A stretch of DNA of 64,000 bases from AWTP1-13 sp963775835. Lineage in GTDB: Bacteria; Pseudomonadota; Alphaproteobacteria; Rhizobiales; Hyphomicrobiaceae. Below the pieces are notes generated by a model. The model was given only the letters and a program-made list of their open reading frames with translations. It did not search any database and was not told the DNA's origin. Made by a program: the position numbers and the translations under genes. The stretch lies in NCBI GenBank assembly GCA_963775835.1, contig CAVZKV010000026.1:310001-374000 (forward strand). The letters are read 5' to 3'. Every line of letters starts with the position of its first letter. Position 1 is the first letter of the stretch. This document shows positions 17,649 to 26,398 of the stretch, piece after piece.

Positions 17649-18760
17649 GGCGTCGACCCGAGCAGCCGGACCTTTTGGCCGGGATGAAGGGCTTGCACAC
17701 CCGCCGTCACCACGACCTCGCCAATGTCAAGCCCTCCGGAGATTGCTAAGATCGCCTGGTCATACCTCAGCACCTCGACGTTTCGCAGCGACACCGCGTT
17801 GCTCGTCGGATCGACGATCCAGACGGCGGGCTGGCTGTTGAACCGCGTCAAGGCGCTGGCCGGGATTTCGATCGCAGCGTGCAATTCGCCGTACATGCGC
17901 CCGGTGACGGTGGCTCCCAGCCGCATGGCCGACGGAGGCTCGGTTAGCCCAACCTTGACCGTGAATGTCCGGGTCACAGGATCGGCCTGCGGCGCGATCT
18001 CGCGGACGCGCCCGCGCGCAACGATCGAAGGATCTTCGGTCAGACTTATCGTGACCTCAGAATCTCCCGCGCCCGACCGGAGCACTTGAGCGGGGGCATC
18101 GAACACGGCGTCACGTCCCTCTTTGCGCGCGAGTTTGACGATCATCTGGCCGACTTGTACGACCGCGCCAGCACTTGGGCCCGTTGCTGTAACGGTGCCA
18201 GGAGCATCGGCCCTGAGCTCGGTGAAGCTGACTAGATCGTGTGCCGTTTTTAGCTGGGCCTCGGCGCCATCTACTTGGGCTTGTGCCGTATGCAGGGCCT
18301 GCGTGGCCTGATCATGGTTTGCGCGGGTTGTCCAACCCTGCCGCAGCAGTGTGTCCTGGCGCTCAAAGTGATTGCGCGCCTGCGTCAATTGCCCTTGCGC
18401 GGCGGCGAGATTGGCCTTCGCGGTTCGCAGGGCGTTGAGCTCGTTTTGCGATTCGAGGCGGGCGATGAGCTGCCCCGCCTTTACATTATCCCCCAACTTG
18501 CGGTCGCTTTCGAGAATTCGCCCCGAAATGCGGAAGGCCAGGGAGACTTCGTCCTCTGCTTCGATTCGGCCGGTAAGGGTGATCGGAGTGCCGGTTTCGT
18601 TTCGTTCTGCCACCACGGTGCGGACCGGTCTGACACCCAGCATCATGGGTTCGGCTTCGGGTCGGCACGCCGCCAGCACGAGCGCCGCCATCGCCGCCAC
18701 CAGAACCGATCCAAGCGGACCTCTGCCAGCTCTGACGCGACCCAAACCGTCCGCTGACAT
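17645..18760 (-). CDS. RND efflux membrane fusion protein (HlyD/AcrA family lipoprotein)
   Basis: 371 residues. A lipoprotein signal (LVAAMAALVLAAC, Cys at about residue 32) anchors it to the periplasmic face of the inner membrane. The order is typical: barrel-sandwich first half (GRIEAEDEVSLAFRISGRI), coiled-coil hairpin (about 105-175, AKANLAAAQGQLTQARNHFE), second half (ELRADAPGTVTATGPSAGAVV) and beta-barrel (LTEPPSAMRLGATVTGRM). It links the RND pump to an outer membrane channel. First gene of the probable RND-Mrp operon. Its start has AAGGAAAG upstream and its stop overlaps the pump start. Confidence 0.93.
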   Translation of the reverse strand: MSADGLGRVRAGRGPLGSVLVAAMAALVLAACRPEAEPMMLGVRPVRTVVAERNETGTPITLTGRIEAEDEVSLAFRISGRILESDRKLGDNVKAGQLIARLESQNELNALRTAKANLAAAQGQLTQARNHFERQDTLLRQGWTTRANHDQATQALHTAQAQVDGAEAQLKTAHDLVSFTELRADAPGTVTATGPSAGAVVQVGQMIVKLARKEGRDAVFDAPAQVLRSGAGDSEVTISLTEDPSIVARGRVREIAPQADPVTRTFTVKVGLTEPPSAMRLGATVTGRMYGELHAAIEIPASALTRFNSQPAVWIVDPTSNAVSLRNVEVLRYDQAILAISGGLDIGEVVVTAGVQALHPGQKVRLLGSTP

Positions 18761-19097
18761 GGCGAGCTGCTTTCCTTATGTGGTTGGCGCAGATCGAGTC
18801 ATAGCGGCAGTCCGCGATGGCAACCCCGCCTTTGGTCTCGCCGAGCAGGTGACGCGCGCGACCGCGTGCGCCCCGCGCTTTGGCGGGGCAGGCTTCGATC
18901 GAAAAGCGGCGCCAGCAGCGAGCGTCACTCACGCGCCGTTCGAATAGACCCTGGTTACTTTGTGGTGCTGGGGACGACTTTCATATCGGGCGGAACCCTG
19001 ACCCAATCTTGGACCAGCCCTGATGACCGTACGACGGCCGCGGCCGGCGAGGACAATCGGCTATAGCTGCTGTCGGGCAGCGTTGCGACCTCGTCCA
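18761..19097. other. Upstream region of the RND-Mrp operon, no gene seen
   Basis: 337 bases between the start of the fusion-protein gene and the end of the metallophosphoesterase gene, both on the minus strand. The promoter for the RND-Mrp operon should be here. I cannot pick convincing -35/-10 boxes. No regulator gene is adjacent. Confidence 0.45.
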
Positions 19098-20840
19098 TTA
19101 CCGCTCGACCGACTGCCTCAGAAGCACGCGCTGCGGCGGCAGCATCTCGATGCGCCGCTCCGGTCCTATCGCCAAGGTGTGAATATAGAAGGTGCCGGCA
19201 GCATTCTCGGCGAGGCTCATCACGGGTGACGGTGCCGACACGATCGAAAGCCCGCCGCATTCTCCAATCCAATCGAAGTGTCGATGTCCGTGCATGAGCA
19301 CCACCTGGCAAGCCAGAGGCTGCAATCGACGAATAAACCAGTTTCCATTGACAAGCGCGGTGCCGATGCGTTCGGAAAGCGCCTTGGCGGCCCGCGGATA
19401 TTCGATCAGGTGGTGATGCAGGGCAATGATCCAGCAGGCGCGCGGATATTGCGCATGCGCGATTTCCACTCCCTCCACCTGCTCGCTTGAAATCATGCCG
19501 AGCGCGTTGGTGAAAGAGAAGTGCGTGTCGGAATTGGAATCCAACAACATGATGCCCAAGCCGTCTTCCGGGTCGGGCGGCAGTATTAAGGGAAAAATAC
19601 CCGCCCACAGGTGCGCCAGTTCCCGCGACAGCCGCGGCTTGCCGCAGTCTGCGAACTTGATCAGCCAGCTGAGGTGCGGCTCCAGCGCGTCTTGCAAGCT
19701 GCCTCCCAGACGGCGGCGCGCGCGATCCACAACCCGCACACGTCCTCCTTCTACGGCCTGCATGGCCGACAACATTCGCAGCTTGCGCAGGCGTTTGTTC
19801 GGACTGGTCGGCAGATCGAGGCGCGCGGGATTGGCGCGGTCGACAATGTTAACATCATGGTTCCCTGGCAGAATCAGCAGGCGCTCGATCAGCTGCGGAA
19901 AGGGTGCGATGGCATCGAAGAACTCCGCCCATTCGGAAGAGCGGCCCGCGTCGGTGAGGTCGCCGGTAATCAAGATGGCGTCCAAGGGCGCCCGGGCATG
20001 GATATTCGCCAACTGCTCCAACGCCCCTTGGAACAGTAGGTTTCCGCGCGGCCCCGATCTGCCGCACTCGATGCGAAAGCCGTACCGCTCACCTACCATA
20101 TGCACATCGGAGAGATGGGCGATTCGCCATTGGCGGCCCGCTGAGGGTTTCACGCAATAGCGGTCGAAGTCGCGCGGCTGGGCAATGGTCGCATCGGCAA
20201 TGCCCCATATAAGCGCGACGATCGCCAGGTAGCCGGCCACGATCACGATGCTGTTGGCGACAACCACACCCGCGAGTTGCCACGGCGAAGCAAACTTGCC
20301 GAAGTCGGCGACGAGCTGCGCCTGCTGCCAGGCCGCGATCAACAACAGCAGCGCCAATCCGGAAACTATGGCACCGGCCACCGCGGCCATGGCGCCGCGC
20401 AGCCGATCGCGTTGCTGAGCGGTTGCTTGCGCCGGCAGCCAGCGCTCGGCAAGGTGCCTTAGGCCTTCCCGACAAGCCACGTAACCGGGCTGCACGGCGA
20501 GCGCGTTCAGCGACCAGAAGCTGCCCTCGGCCAGCCGAAACAGCGCGCGGCCGCCGAGAAGGCCGCCGATGATGATCGCCAACAGCAGAACGGCGGGCCA
20601 TAGCTCGGCGAATGGCGCGCGGAACTTGCTGTAGAGCGCGTCGATCCAAACCGAGGCGAGGATGGGCGCCAGACCCAGCAACAGACCCGGGGTGACGACG
20701 AGCCAAATCCAGGCCATCGCAAGTTTCGGGAAGCTGATTTCTGCGAGCAGCGTGCCGGCAAGGGAAAGGAGTGAGTGTCGGTCGGGACTGGACGCATCGT
20801 CCTCGATATCGCCGTTGCGAGGATCGATGACCGGTCTCAT
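19098..20840 (-). CDS. Membrane-anchored metallophosphoesterase
   Basis: 580 residues. The N-terminal 230 residues hold four or five membrane helices (around 48-68, 82-100, 150-172, 190-215). The cytoplasmic or periplasmic calcineurin-like domain follows with all metal-binding blocks: HLSDVHM (about 242), ITGDLTDAG (about 290), LPGNHDVN (about 330), ALHHH (about 490) and HGHRHFDW (about 530). Substrate unknown. The start ATG 20840 has GGAGGCGAGGC directly upstream. It is the last of three minus-strand genes with HdeD-like and AI-2E family neighbours. No C-terminal anchor. Confidence 0.87.
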   Translation of the reverse strand: MRPVIDPRNGDIEDDASSPDRHSLLSLAGTLLAEISFPKLAMAWIWLVVTPGLLLGLAPILASVWIDALYSKFRAPFAELWPAVLLLAIIIGGLLGGRALFRLAEGSFWSLNALAVQPGYVACREGLRHLAERWLPAQATAQQRDRLRGAMAAVAGAIVSGLALLLLIAAWQQAQLVADFGKFASPWQLAGVVVANSIVIVAGYLAIVALIWGIADATIAQPRDFDRYCVKPSAGRQWRIAHLSDVHMVGERYGFRIECGRSGPRGNLLFQGALEQLANIHARAPLDAILITGDLTDAGRSSEWAEFFDAIAPFPQLIERLLILPGNHDVNIVDRANPARLDLPTSPNKRLRKLRMLSAMQAVEGGRVRVVDRARRRLGGSLQDALEPHLSWLIKFADCGKPRLSRELAHLWAGIFPLILPPDPEDGLGIMLLDSNSDTHFSFTNALGMISSEQVEGVEIAHAQYPRACWIIALHHHLIEYPRAAKALSERIGTALVNGNWFIRRLQPLACQVVLMHGHRHFDWIGECGGLSIVSAPSPVMSLAENAAGTFYIHTLAIGPERRIEMLPPQRVLLRQSVER

Positions 20841-20901
20841 GCCTCGCCTCCAGCGGGCTCCACACTTCATGGCTTAGCCCGGCGGGAGCCTTTGGCCGAC
20901 C

Positions 20902-21462
20902 TCAAAGGTGGATCGGTTGTCGCCGCAGGCTCAGGCCGAACATGATCCACCAGACACCGTGCAGCAATAGATCGATGCCGATGACGAGGCCCAGTGCCCA
21001 CACACCACCGATTGGCCATTTGCTGAGGACGACAAGCCCGGCGAGGATACCGACGATGCCCGATGCCAGCAGCAAGCCGCCGTGCCTTTGCCAATATTCC
21101 CTTGCCAAACAAAGACGCACGAGCCCCGATGCAATCAGGGCGGCCGCAAAGGCGATGGTGAGGACATTGGACGAAGCCAGCGGATAGGCCGTCAGCATGC
21201 CGCCGCTGATGGCGTAGAACAAACCCAGGAGAAGCCGCAGAAAGAGCGCGCCCCAATGCGGTGCCCAAAATGCGTGCACCATCTCAAAGGTGCCAGCGGC
21301 CAGCAACGCCAGTCCAAACAGAATCGTGCTGGCGGTTTTGGCGGCAACGACATCGGCTAGCACAAACAGGCCGGCCAAAACCAAGACACCGCCGAGCCAC
21401 ACCGCACCCCAAGGACTGCCGGCTATACCCAGACGGGCGCTGCCAATCGACGTAAAGGTCAC
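20902..21462 (-). CDS. HdeD-like membrane protein (DUF308)
   Basis: 186 residues with six membrane helices in three pairs, the DUF308/HdeD layout. Motifs include the repeated glycine-rich hairpins (LGGVLVLAGLFVLADVVAA, LLLGLFYAISGGMLTAYP, SGIVGILAGLVVLSKWP) and the C-terminal GLVIGIDLLLHGVWWIMFG. In E. coli HdeD is linked to acid resistance at high cell density; here the role is unproven. Start is GTG at 21462, since an in-frame stop lies just upstream and there is no ATG early enough. A second DUF308 gene is at 25003. Confidence 0.85.
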   Translation of the reverse strand: MTFTSIGSARLGIAGSPWGAVWLGGVLVLAGLFVLADVVAAKTASTILFGLALLAAGTFEMVHAFWAPHWGALFLRLLLGLFYAISGGMLTAYPLASSNVLTIAFAAALIASGLVRLCLAREYWQRHGGLLLASGIVGILAGLVVLSKWPIGGVWALGLVIGIDLLLHGVWWIMFGLSLRRQPIHL

Positions 21463-21586
21463 CTAAACCGCTCGCATACAACCTGGCACACCGCGCTCCA
21501 ACTTGGGTCAACGTGATTGCCGCGAGTATCCCCACAACCCCTGAAAAGCCACGGGCAAAGCCCTGAACTCGTGGGCGGCCACCGGG

Positions 21587-22624
21587 TTACAATTGCGCGC
21601 TTGCTGCCCGCCCCGACAGGAGCATGGCAATCCAACGCGTCGACGGGTATGCCTCACAGCAGGTCAGGAGCGCGATCGTTACCGGAACGCCGATGAACGC
21701 GCCGGGCACGCCCCATAAGAAGGCCCAAAAGAAAACGGCAAACACGGTCAGGTAAGGCGAAATGTCGAGGATGGAGCCAAACAGTCGAGGCTCTAGGTAG
21801 GTTCCGATCAGAAACTGTATGAGTGTCGAGCCTAGGAAGATCAGCGCCGCCATTTGCCAAGATTCGAACTGAACGGCAGCAAACAGCGTGGGAAGAATGG
21901 TCGCAATAAATGGCCCGATAAACGGAATGTAGTTCAATGTAAATGCCATGATACCCCACGCGGTCGCCAGTTCTAGCCCCGCAAACGACGTAAATGCGAA
22001 AATAAGGGCACCTGTCAGCACGCTCGCGAGCGAGCGCACAAGCATGTATTTGCGAAATTTCAGGGCAATCGCCTGCGCGATCTGCAGCAGCGTTCGCCCT
22101 TTCGCACGATCATCGATTGTCTGCAGTCTGTGCTTGAACTCATCGACTTCGAGCAGGCCGATCAAAGTCAGAATGACAACGAGTAGAAAAAATCCCGCAA
22201 AGCTTCGCATCCGACCGGCGACATCTTGCACGAGGCGAATGATCCAGCCCACATCAAGACGCTCCGCAATAAATCCGGTGACGGAGATGCCGTGACTTTC
22301 AAGCCAATTTGTTGCGTTTAAATGCAAGCTCTGAAACTTGCCGGTGTTCTGAGCCAGCCATTCACCGATCATGCTGAAGCCCCAGGCGACCGCGGCGGCG
22401 AGCGCGACGATCACAAGCAGCGTGGTGAAAATGACGACCGTACTGGCTAGAAGCTTGGGGATTCTAGTCTCGAGCAGTTGCTGGAATGGCCACACCATAG
22501 CGATGGCCAACATGGAGAATGCCACGGGGACGAAAACGGACCGCGCGAAGTATAAGGCTGCAGCCGCCAGGATGGTGGCGCACAAACTGAGCATGGTTCG
22601 GCCCGTTGCGGTATCTCGTAGCAT
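21587..22624 (-). CDS. AI-2E family transporter (TqsA/PerM/YdiK type permease)
   Basis: 345 residues, about seven or eight membrane helices. Family marks are the paired N-terminal helices, the extramembrane helix region (about 105-160), FFLLVVILTLIGLLEVDE, and the C-terminal block NYIPFIGPFIATILPTLFAA, FLIGTYLEPRLFGSILDISP and FFWAFLWGVPGAFIGVP. Members export AI-2 or act as Na+(Li+)/H+ antiporters in some species. I prefer the ATG at 22624; a TTG at 22672 would add 16 poorly conserved residues. A 7-bp inverted repeat sits just upstream of the chosen start. Confidence 0.88.
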   Translation of the reverse strand: MLRDTATGRTMLSLCATILAAAALYFARSVFVPVAFSMLAIAMVWPFQQLLETRIPKLLASTVVIFTTLLVIVALAAAVAWGFSMIGEWLAQNTGKFQSLHLNATNWLESHGISVTGFIAERLDVGWIIRLVQDVAGRMRSFAGFFLLVVILTLIGLLEVDEFKHRLQTIDDRAKGRTLLQIAQAIALKFRKYMLVRSLASVLTGALIFAFTSFAGLELATAWGIMAFTLNYIPFIGPFIATILPTLFAAVQFESWQMAALIFLGSTLIQFLIGTYLEPRLFGSILDISPYLTVFAVFFWAFLWGVPGAFIGVPVTIALLTCCEAYPSTRWIAMLLSGRAASAQL

Positions 22625-22630
22625 ACGCAC

Positions 22631-22648
22631 GCGACCGACAGCGGTCGC
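22631..22648. promoter_or_regulatory. GCGACCG-N4-CGGTCGC palindrome before AI-2E permease
   Basis: Perfect 7-bp inverted repeat with a 4-base loop (ACAG), 6 bases upstream of the ATG at 22624. It could be an operator or an RNA hairpin over the ribosome-binding region. If translation starts at the upstream TTG it would lie inside the coding region. Confidence 0.35.
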
Positions 22649-22871
22649 AGCTGAGCCGGTCTCCCGCCTCAATCAACGATTGACGGGGACAAAACCGCCC
22701 TAGGGGTGCGCGCCGCCCGCTAGCCGGCGGCCGGTCGCGATCTAGCTGCAGCAACCTCGACCAGCTCGGTTGATCAGGCGGGTAGCGGCGTACGTCTACT
22801 GCGGTGATACGGCCGAGCGGGTCGATTGCGCGCCGGTAAGGCACACGGGGAAGTGGAAACCGAAGCAGTCG

Positions 22872-23072
22872 TCAGCGGCACAGCCTGTTGCACGCCGATG
22901 TCGACTTCCTCATGTCGTTCCTGCACCTGCGGTAACACGCTTGATCGCGCACCCTGGTGCTGTGTTGTGCCTGTGCGCCGTCCCCCATCGAGCGCTGGAT
23001 GGTCGGCTCACCGAATGCCAGGATGGTCATCACAGCGACTATCGCGGCGGAAATGGCTAGAACCTGCGTCAT
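22872..23072 (-). CDS. Small exported twin-CX3C peptide
   Basis: 66 residues. A clear Sec signal (VLAISAAIVAVMTILAF, residues 4-20) is followed by a short hydrophilic mature peptide with four cysteines spaced CX3C-X10-CX3C at the C-terminus (ACYRRCRND and ACNRLCR). The start ATG 23072 is preceded by AAGGAG at ideal distance, which decides this start over an upstream one. Twin CX3C suggests a helical hairpin held by two disulfides in the periplasm. No family name is known to me. It lies upstream of the AI-2E permease gene on the same strand, about 250 bases away. Confidence 0.6.
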   Translation of the reverse strand: MTQVLAISAAIVAVMTILAFGEPTIQRSMGDGAQAQHSTRVRDQACYRRCRNDMRKSTSACNRLCR

Positions 23073-24104
23073 CAGTCGTTTCTCCTTGAACATAGAGGAC
23101 GCAAGCATAAGACCGATCCAGGAGGTGAGGTATACAGGTAAACCCCCAAGCATACGACTTTGCATCCGGAGAATATCCGCCAAAAGACAATACGAGAGCG
23201 GACGGAATGGTCAGGGTGCGGCGTGTCTGGCAGGACCCGCCGCTCGAAGCGCGGATCAGTTGCCACCGACCCTGCTGCGGCTAAGGGTTCCGCATCGGTG
23301 CTTTAGTCGTCTTTCCTGCCTCTTGTGCTGGTCGTCGCCTTGGCCTTGGCCCCTGCGCAAGACCGCGGATGTATGGCCGTGCTTGTGGCCCCAGAACGGG
23401 TAACGGCGTTCTCCGGTGCAGGCGAAATGCTATCGCGGTGGCTGGCCCTGCTCAAAAGCGTGTGGCTCGCGCTCACGAGCGGTTATCAATCGAACCCGGG
23501 TCTGCGGCGATAGATCAGCTCGCCTCGCGCGACGGGATGGCAGACATGTTTGCTACGACCTGGCTGGTGATTGGCGCCTTGGCATTGGCGGCGGCGTCGA
23601 GAAGGTTGGCATCTTGAAATGCCTCTTCGCGCCGGTGATCGCCGCGGCGAACTCCATTGCCGTGCTCATCGTCGCGCTGGCATCGGCCGTGCTCGCCACC
23701 AACGTCGCCACGGCCGACGAATATATTGCAAGCGTACTGCCGGGACGTATGTTCAAGGCGGCTTTTGAGAAGCGCCGGCTTGCGCCGGATCGTTTCTGTC
23801 CCGGACGATCGGTGCGTCCGGAACTCCCAGGTCGGCGCTCATCCCCTGGAACAGTTGCGGCGCCTAGATGGCAATCACGCTTGGGGTTGCGACGCTGAGC
23901 TAGCTGCCCGACGCTGTCTTTAACTTCGCGAGCCCAGTCGTTGGCCATCGCCAGCGGCCGGTTTGCGCATTCCCAGAGGCGAGACGGCGCCGCAAACCTC
24001 ACAACAGCGGCTGGCAGGCAGGCGTCCGCAGCCCAAGGCGCAAGGGGTCAAAGGCCGGTGCCAACCAACCGGGATCCAATGGCTTGTTCTCGCGCTGGTC
24101 GCCG
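23073..24104. other. One-kilobase gap with no confident gene
   Basis: The longest gene-poor stretch in the window, between two minus-strand genes. Several open frames exist but none looks convincing. The best is a plus-strand TTG-started frame at about 23613-23898. Its N-terminus resembles a signal peptide (IAVLIVALASAVLATNVATA), but its C-terminal half is Arg/Pro-rich and shadow-like. Bases 23073-23210 are relatively AT-rich and should hold the promoter of the twin-CX3C gene. It may be decayed coding DNA. Confidence 0.4.
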
Positions 24105-24626
24105 TCAGGCGACCGCTTGAGCCGAGCGCAGCGCCGAGCGCAGGCTCTCCTCCTGTTTGTTGGAGAGCGAGGTCTTGAGCACGCGGGGCTTGAAGCGCTC
24201 AAGTTCCGGCAGAACTTTGTCCGGTGTCGACCTCTTGATCAACATGAACAAAGCGGACGAGCCCTTGGGGATGGTGTTACCCAGGTTCTTGATAAAATCA
24301 TCATTGATGCCGTAGTCGGCGAGCGAGCCCGACACCGCACCCATGCCCATGCCCGCCAATCCACCGACGGCCATGCCTGCCAGCGGGTTCAGCAGCAAGA
24401 GACCCGTGAGCGCGCCGACCAACATGCCGGCACTCGCCCCTCTCGCCGCACCAAAGGCCGTCAGGTTCAAGGCCTGCTTGATCTGAACCTTGCCATTCTC
24501 CGTGTGAACGACGACGCAGGCGTCTTCGAGATCGATGAGATGCTCTTTTTGCATGCCACGCAGTTTGGTCAGAACCTCGTCGGCAGTGCCGACGCCGTCG
24601 AAGTCGAGAACCACGAGATCACTCAT
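24105..24626 (-). CDS. DUF1269-family glycine-zipper membrane protein
   Basis: 173 residues. The N-terminal ferredoxin-like part (DLVVLDFDGVGTADEVL, EKEHLIDLEDACVV-like) is followed by a long glycine-zipper hydrophobic segment (about 60-105: GASAGMLVGALTGLLLLNPL, GMAVGGLAGMGMGAVSG) and a C-terminal domain (LGNTIPKGSSALFMLIKR). This matches DUF1269 proteins, which are membrane-associated and of unknown function, often near stress genes. Start ATG 24626 follows CGGAG. A longer frame to 24746 exists but its extra residues look spurious. Confidence 0.85.
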   Translation of the reverse strand: MSDLVVLDFDGVGTADEVLTKLRGMQKEHLIDLEDACVVVHTENGKVQIKQALNLTAFGAARGASAGMLVGALTGLLLLNPLAGMAVGGLAGMGMGAVSGSLADYGINDDFIKNLGNTIPKGSSALFMLIKRSTPDKVLPELERFKPRVLKTSLSNKQEESLRSALRSAQAVA

Positions 24627-25002
24627 CGCGAGCAACTCCGCTAGATGATTGAAGATTGCGACCCACGTGTTGCGCGGGGCCGCGCTCAGGCGCCGACGGT
24701 TCGGGCAAATCTCGCAGTGCGCGCGTAGGTGTGCGCTTATCAGCACACGAGGTCATTTCCGAGGGTTCGGCGCACATACCATTTGGCGCACGCACCGAAC
24801 TGCCAATCGGGTCAAACCCTGAAAACCAGCTACTACCAATCAGTCGGGAGGCCTACCCGGAGGCATGCGCACGCCAGGCAAGCCTGCGGCGTCAGATGAG
24901 CCCTGCGCATTATCAAGGATACACCCGATGGGAAAAATATCTGCCGTGTGGAACACCCGCCCAGTCACGCGAAACGACGCGGCAATTCGCAGGATCCCAG
25001 CA
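24627..25002. other. Divergent promoter region, no gene seen
   Basis: 376 bases between the divergent DUF1269 and HdeD-like genes. It should hold both promoters. Upstream in-frame extensions of both genes run into it but lack family resemblance. No inverted repeats stand out. Confidence 0.4.
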
Positions 25003-25569
25003 ATGGCAGTACCCTATGAGGTCCGTCACGGATCAGAACTCGACAACAAAACGGTCGAGTACATTCACCAACATCGAACCTGGTTCATTGTCCTGGGTGC
25101 GGCATTGATCGCGCTCGGACTGCTTGTGGCGGCCTCCTCAGTGACGGCCACGATCGTATCGATTTTCTTTCTCGCGGGCGTCTTGATGCTGGAAAGCGTC
25201 ATCCGCATTGTCGCCGCATTCAGTGCGCGCGAATGGGCCGGGTCTTTGCTGCTTGTGCTTGCCGGCGCTTTCTACATGGTTGCGGGCATCTTGACCTTCC
25301 GACACCCGGTCAGTGCCGCGGTTGCCTTGACGCTCCTGTTTGCCATTCTGTTCCTGGCGATGGGGTCCTTTCGCCTGATCACCTCCATTTGGTATCGCTT
25401 TCCCAATTGGGGCGGGGTCGCCTTGAGCGGCGCGGTAAGTATCGCTCTCGGCTTGATGCTCTGGAATTCGTGGCCGGCATCCGGGCTCTGGTTTATTGGC
25501 CTATGCCTTGGCATCGATCTGATCGTCGAGGGTGCTGGATGGCTTGGGCTCTCCGCGAGGAGCCGATAG
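25003..25569 (+). CDS. HdeD-like membrane protein (DUF308), second copy
   Basis: 188 residues. After a charged N-terminus (AVPYEVRHGSELDNKTVEYI), six helices follow in the HdeD order: FIVLGAALIALGLLVAASS, IFFLAGVLMLESVIRIVAAF, LLVLAGAFYMVAGILTF, LTLLFAILFLAMGSFRLI, a fifth after GGVALSGAVSIALGL, and GLCLGIDLIVEGAGWLGL. The C-terminal signature mirrors that of the copy at 20902 (GLVIGIDLLLHGVWWIMFG), so the two are paralogues. The ATG at 25003 follows AGGATC. An earlier ATG at 24865 gives a non-homologous extension. Confidence 0.85.
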   Translation: MAVPYEVRHGSELDNKTVEYIHQHRTWFIVLGAALIALGLLVAASSVTATIVSIFFLAGVLMLESVIRIVAAFSAREWAGSLLLVLAGAFYMVAGILTFRHPVSAAVALTLLFAILFLAMGSFRLITSIWYRFPNWGGVALSGAVSIALGLMLWNSWPASGLWFIGLCLGIDLIVEGAGWLGLSARSR

Positions 25570-25825
25570 CTCGCAGGCATCGCCGCGGTCGAATTCTTGC
25601 AGCGTTGCGAGAGTCTAGCGGCCTTCTGCGGGCCAGCGGCTGCCGAGCCCCATCACCCCCGGGTGATCCAGGAGTTTGCCGGATCGGCACCTTGGCGGGC
25701 CTGTTCCCGGCCGCTGCTAACGGCCATGCTCATGATGACCACCTACGATCAAAGCAGGCCCTCCGAGCAACCGACACTGCGGATGGAAAAGCTGAGGCGC
25801 TGAGGCACAACCAGAGTTCGCGCCG

Positions 25826-25948
25826 TTACACGACGAGCACCATGGCTAGGGCGACGGCTAAGCCCGTGCCGAGAATAGACAGGGCGCCGACGACGGACGC
25901 CAGCCAGACGATCTCGCGCAGCTCACTTTGCGTAGTTGAAGTCCACAT
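25826..25948 (-). CDS. Possible 40-residue single-pass membrane protein
   Basis: A short frame starting MWTSTTQSELREIVWLASVV, with one convincing hydrophobic helix from about residue 13 to the end (LASVVGALSILGTGLAVALA). GGAAG lies a few bases before the ATG. Composition and start are gene-like, but the length and lack of a known family leave it uncertain. Longer readings in the same frame (to 26047) add a Pro/Gly-rich stretch. Confidence 0.4.
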   Translation of the reverse strand: MWTSTTQSELREIVWLASVVGALSILGTGLAVALAMVLVV

Positions 25949-26398
25949 CGCTTCCGCACCATTTTGCTTGTTAAAGCCAGGAACAAAAAAAGCAGCTGCG
26001 ATAGTCGGCGGAGAAGCCCCGCCCCGCCCATCGGGGTAATACCCCAATTGTGCAGGTGGATTTCACGGAGGTGGCCTTCGAGGCGTGGAGCGTCGTTTGG
26101 CGGCGTCGCCATCGCCGCCCATTGCGACCGGCGCAGGGCTGCTGCGCGTTGGTAGAGTTAACGCCCGGCAGCCTTGCGCCTCACACGGGGACGGGCCGGG
26201 CTGATCCCAGCCGTTCCTATTGCGCGCCCATTGGTTTGCCGGCGTGGGCTGTGCCGTCCGTCCCCCGCGCCGCACTCTTGGCTGCACGACCAGAAAAACC
26301 TGCGCGCTTTGCGACCGTGACGGCCCGTCCCGTTCACCTAGCGCGCAGGCCGCGACGGTGCGCGCTTCCAGTCTTGCAATCGCTGGGCAGCATCAACG
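25949..26398. other. GC-rich gap, no gene seen
   Basis: 450 bases between the small membrane frame and the end of the acyl-CoA dehydrogenase gene. Frames on both strands are Arg/Pro/Ala-rich and look like composition artefacts. No RNA gene or hairpin terminator was recognised. Confidence 0.45.

Noticed and set aside
23613..23898. Possible small secreted protein with a signal-like N-terminus (TTG start)
   Set aside because: The hydrophobic start is suggestive, but the rest is Arg/Pro-rich, the start is TTG, and there is no homologue I recognise. Kept only as part of the gap description.
25652..25667. ATCACCC-CC-GGGTGAT palindrome after the second HdeD gene
   Set aside because: A 7-bp hairpin lying 80 bases after the stop with no T-run and no partner copy. 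Too weak to call a terminator or operator.
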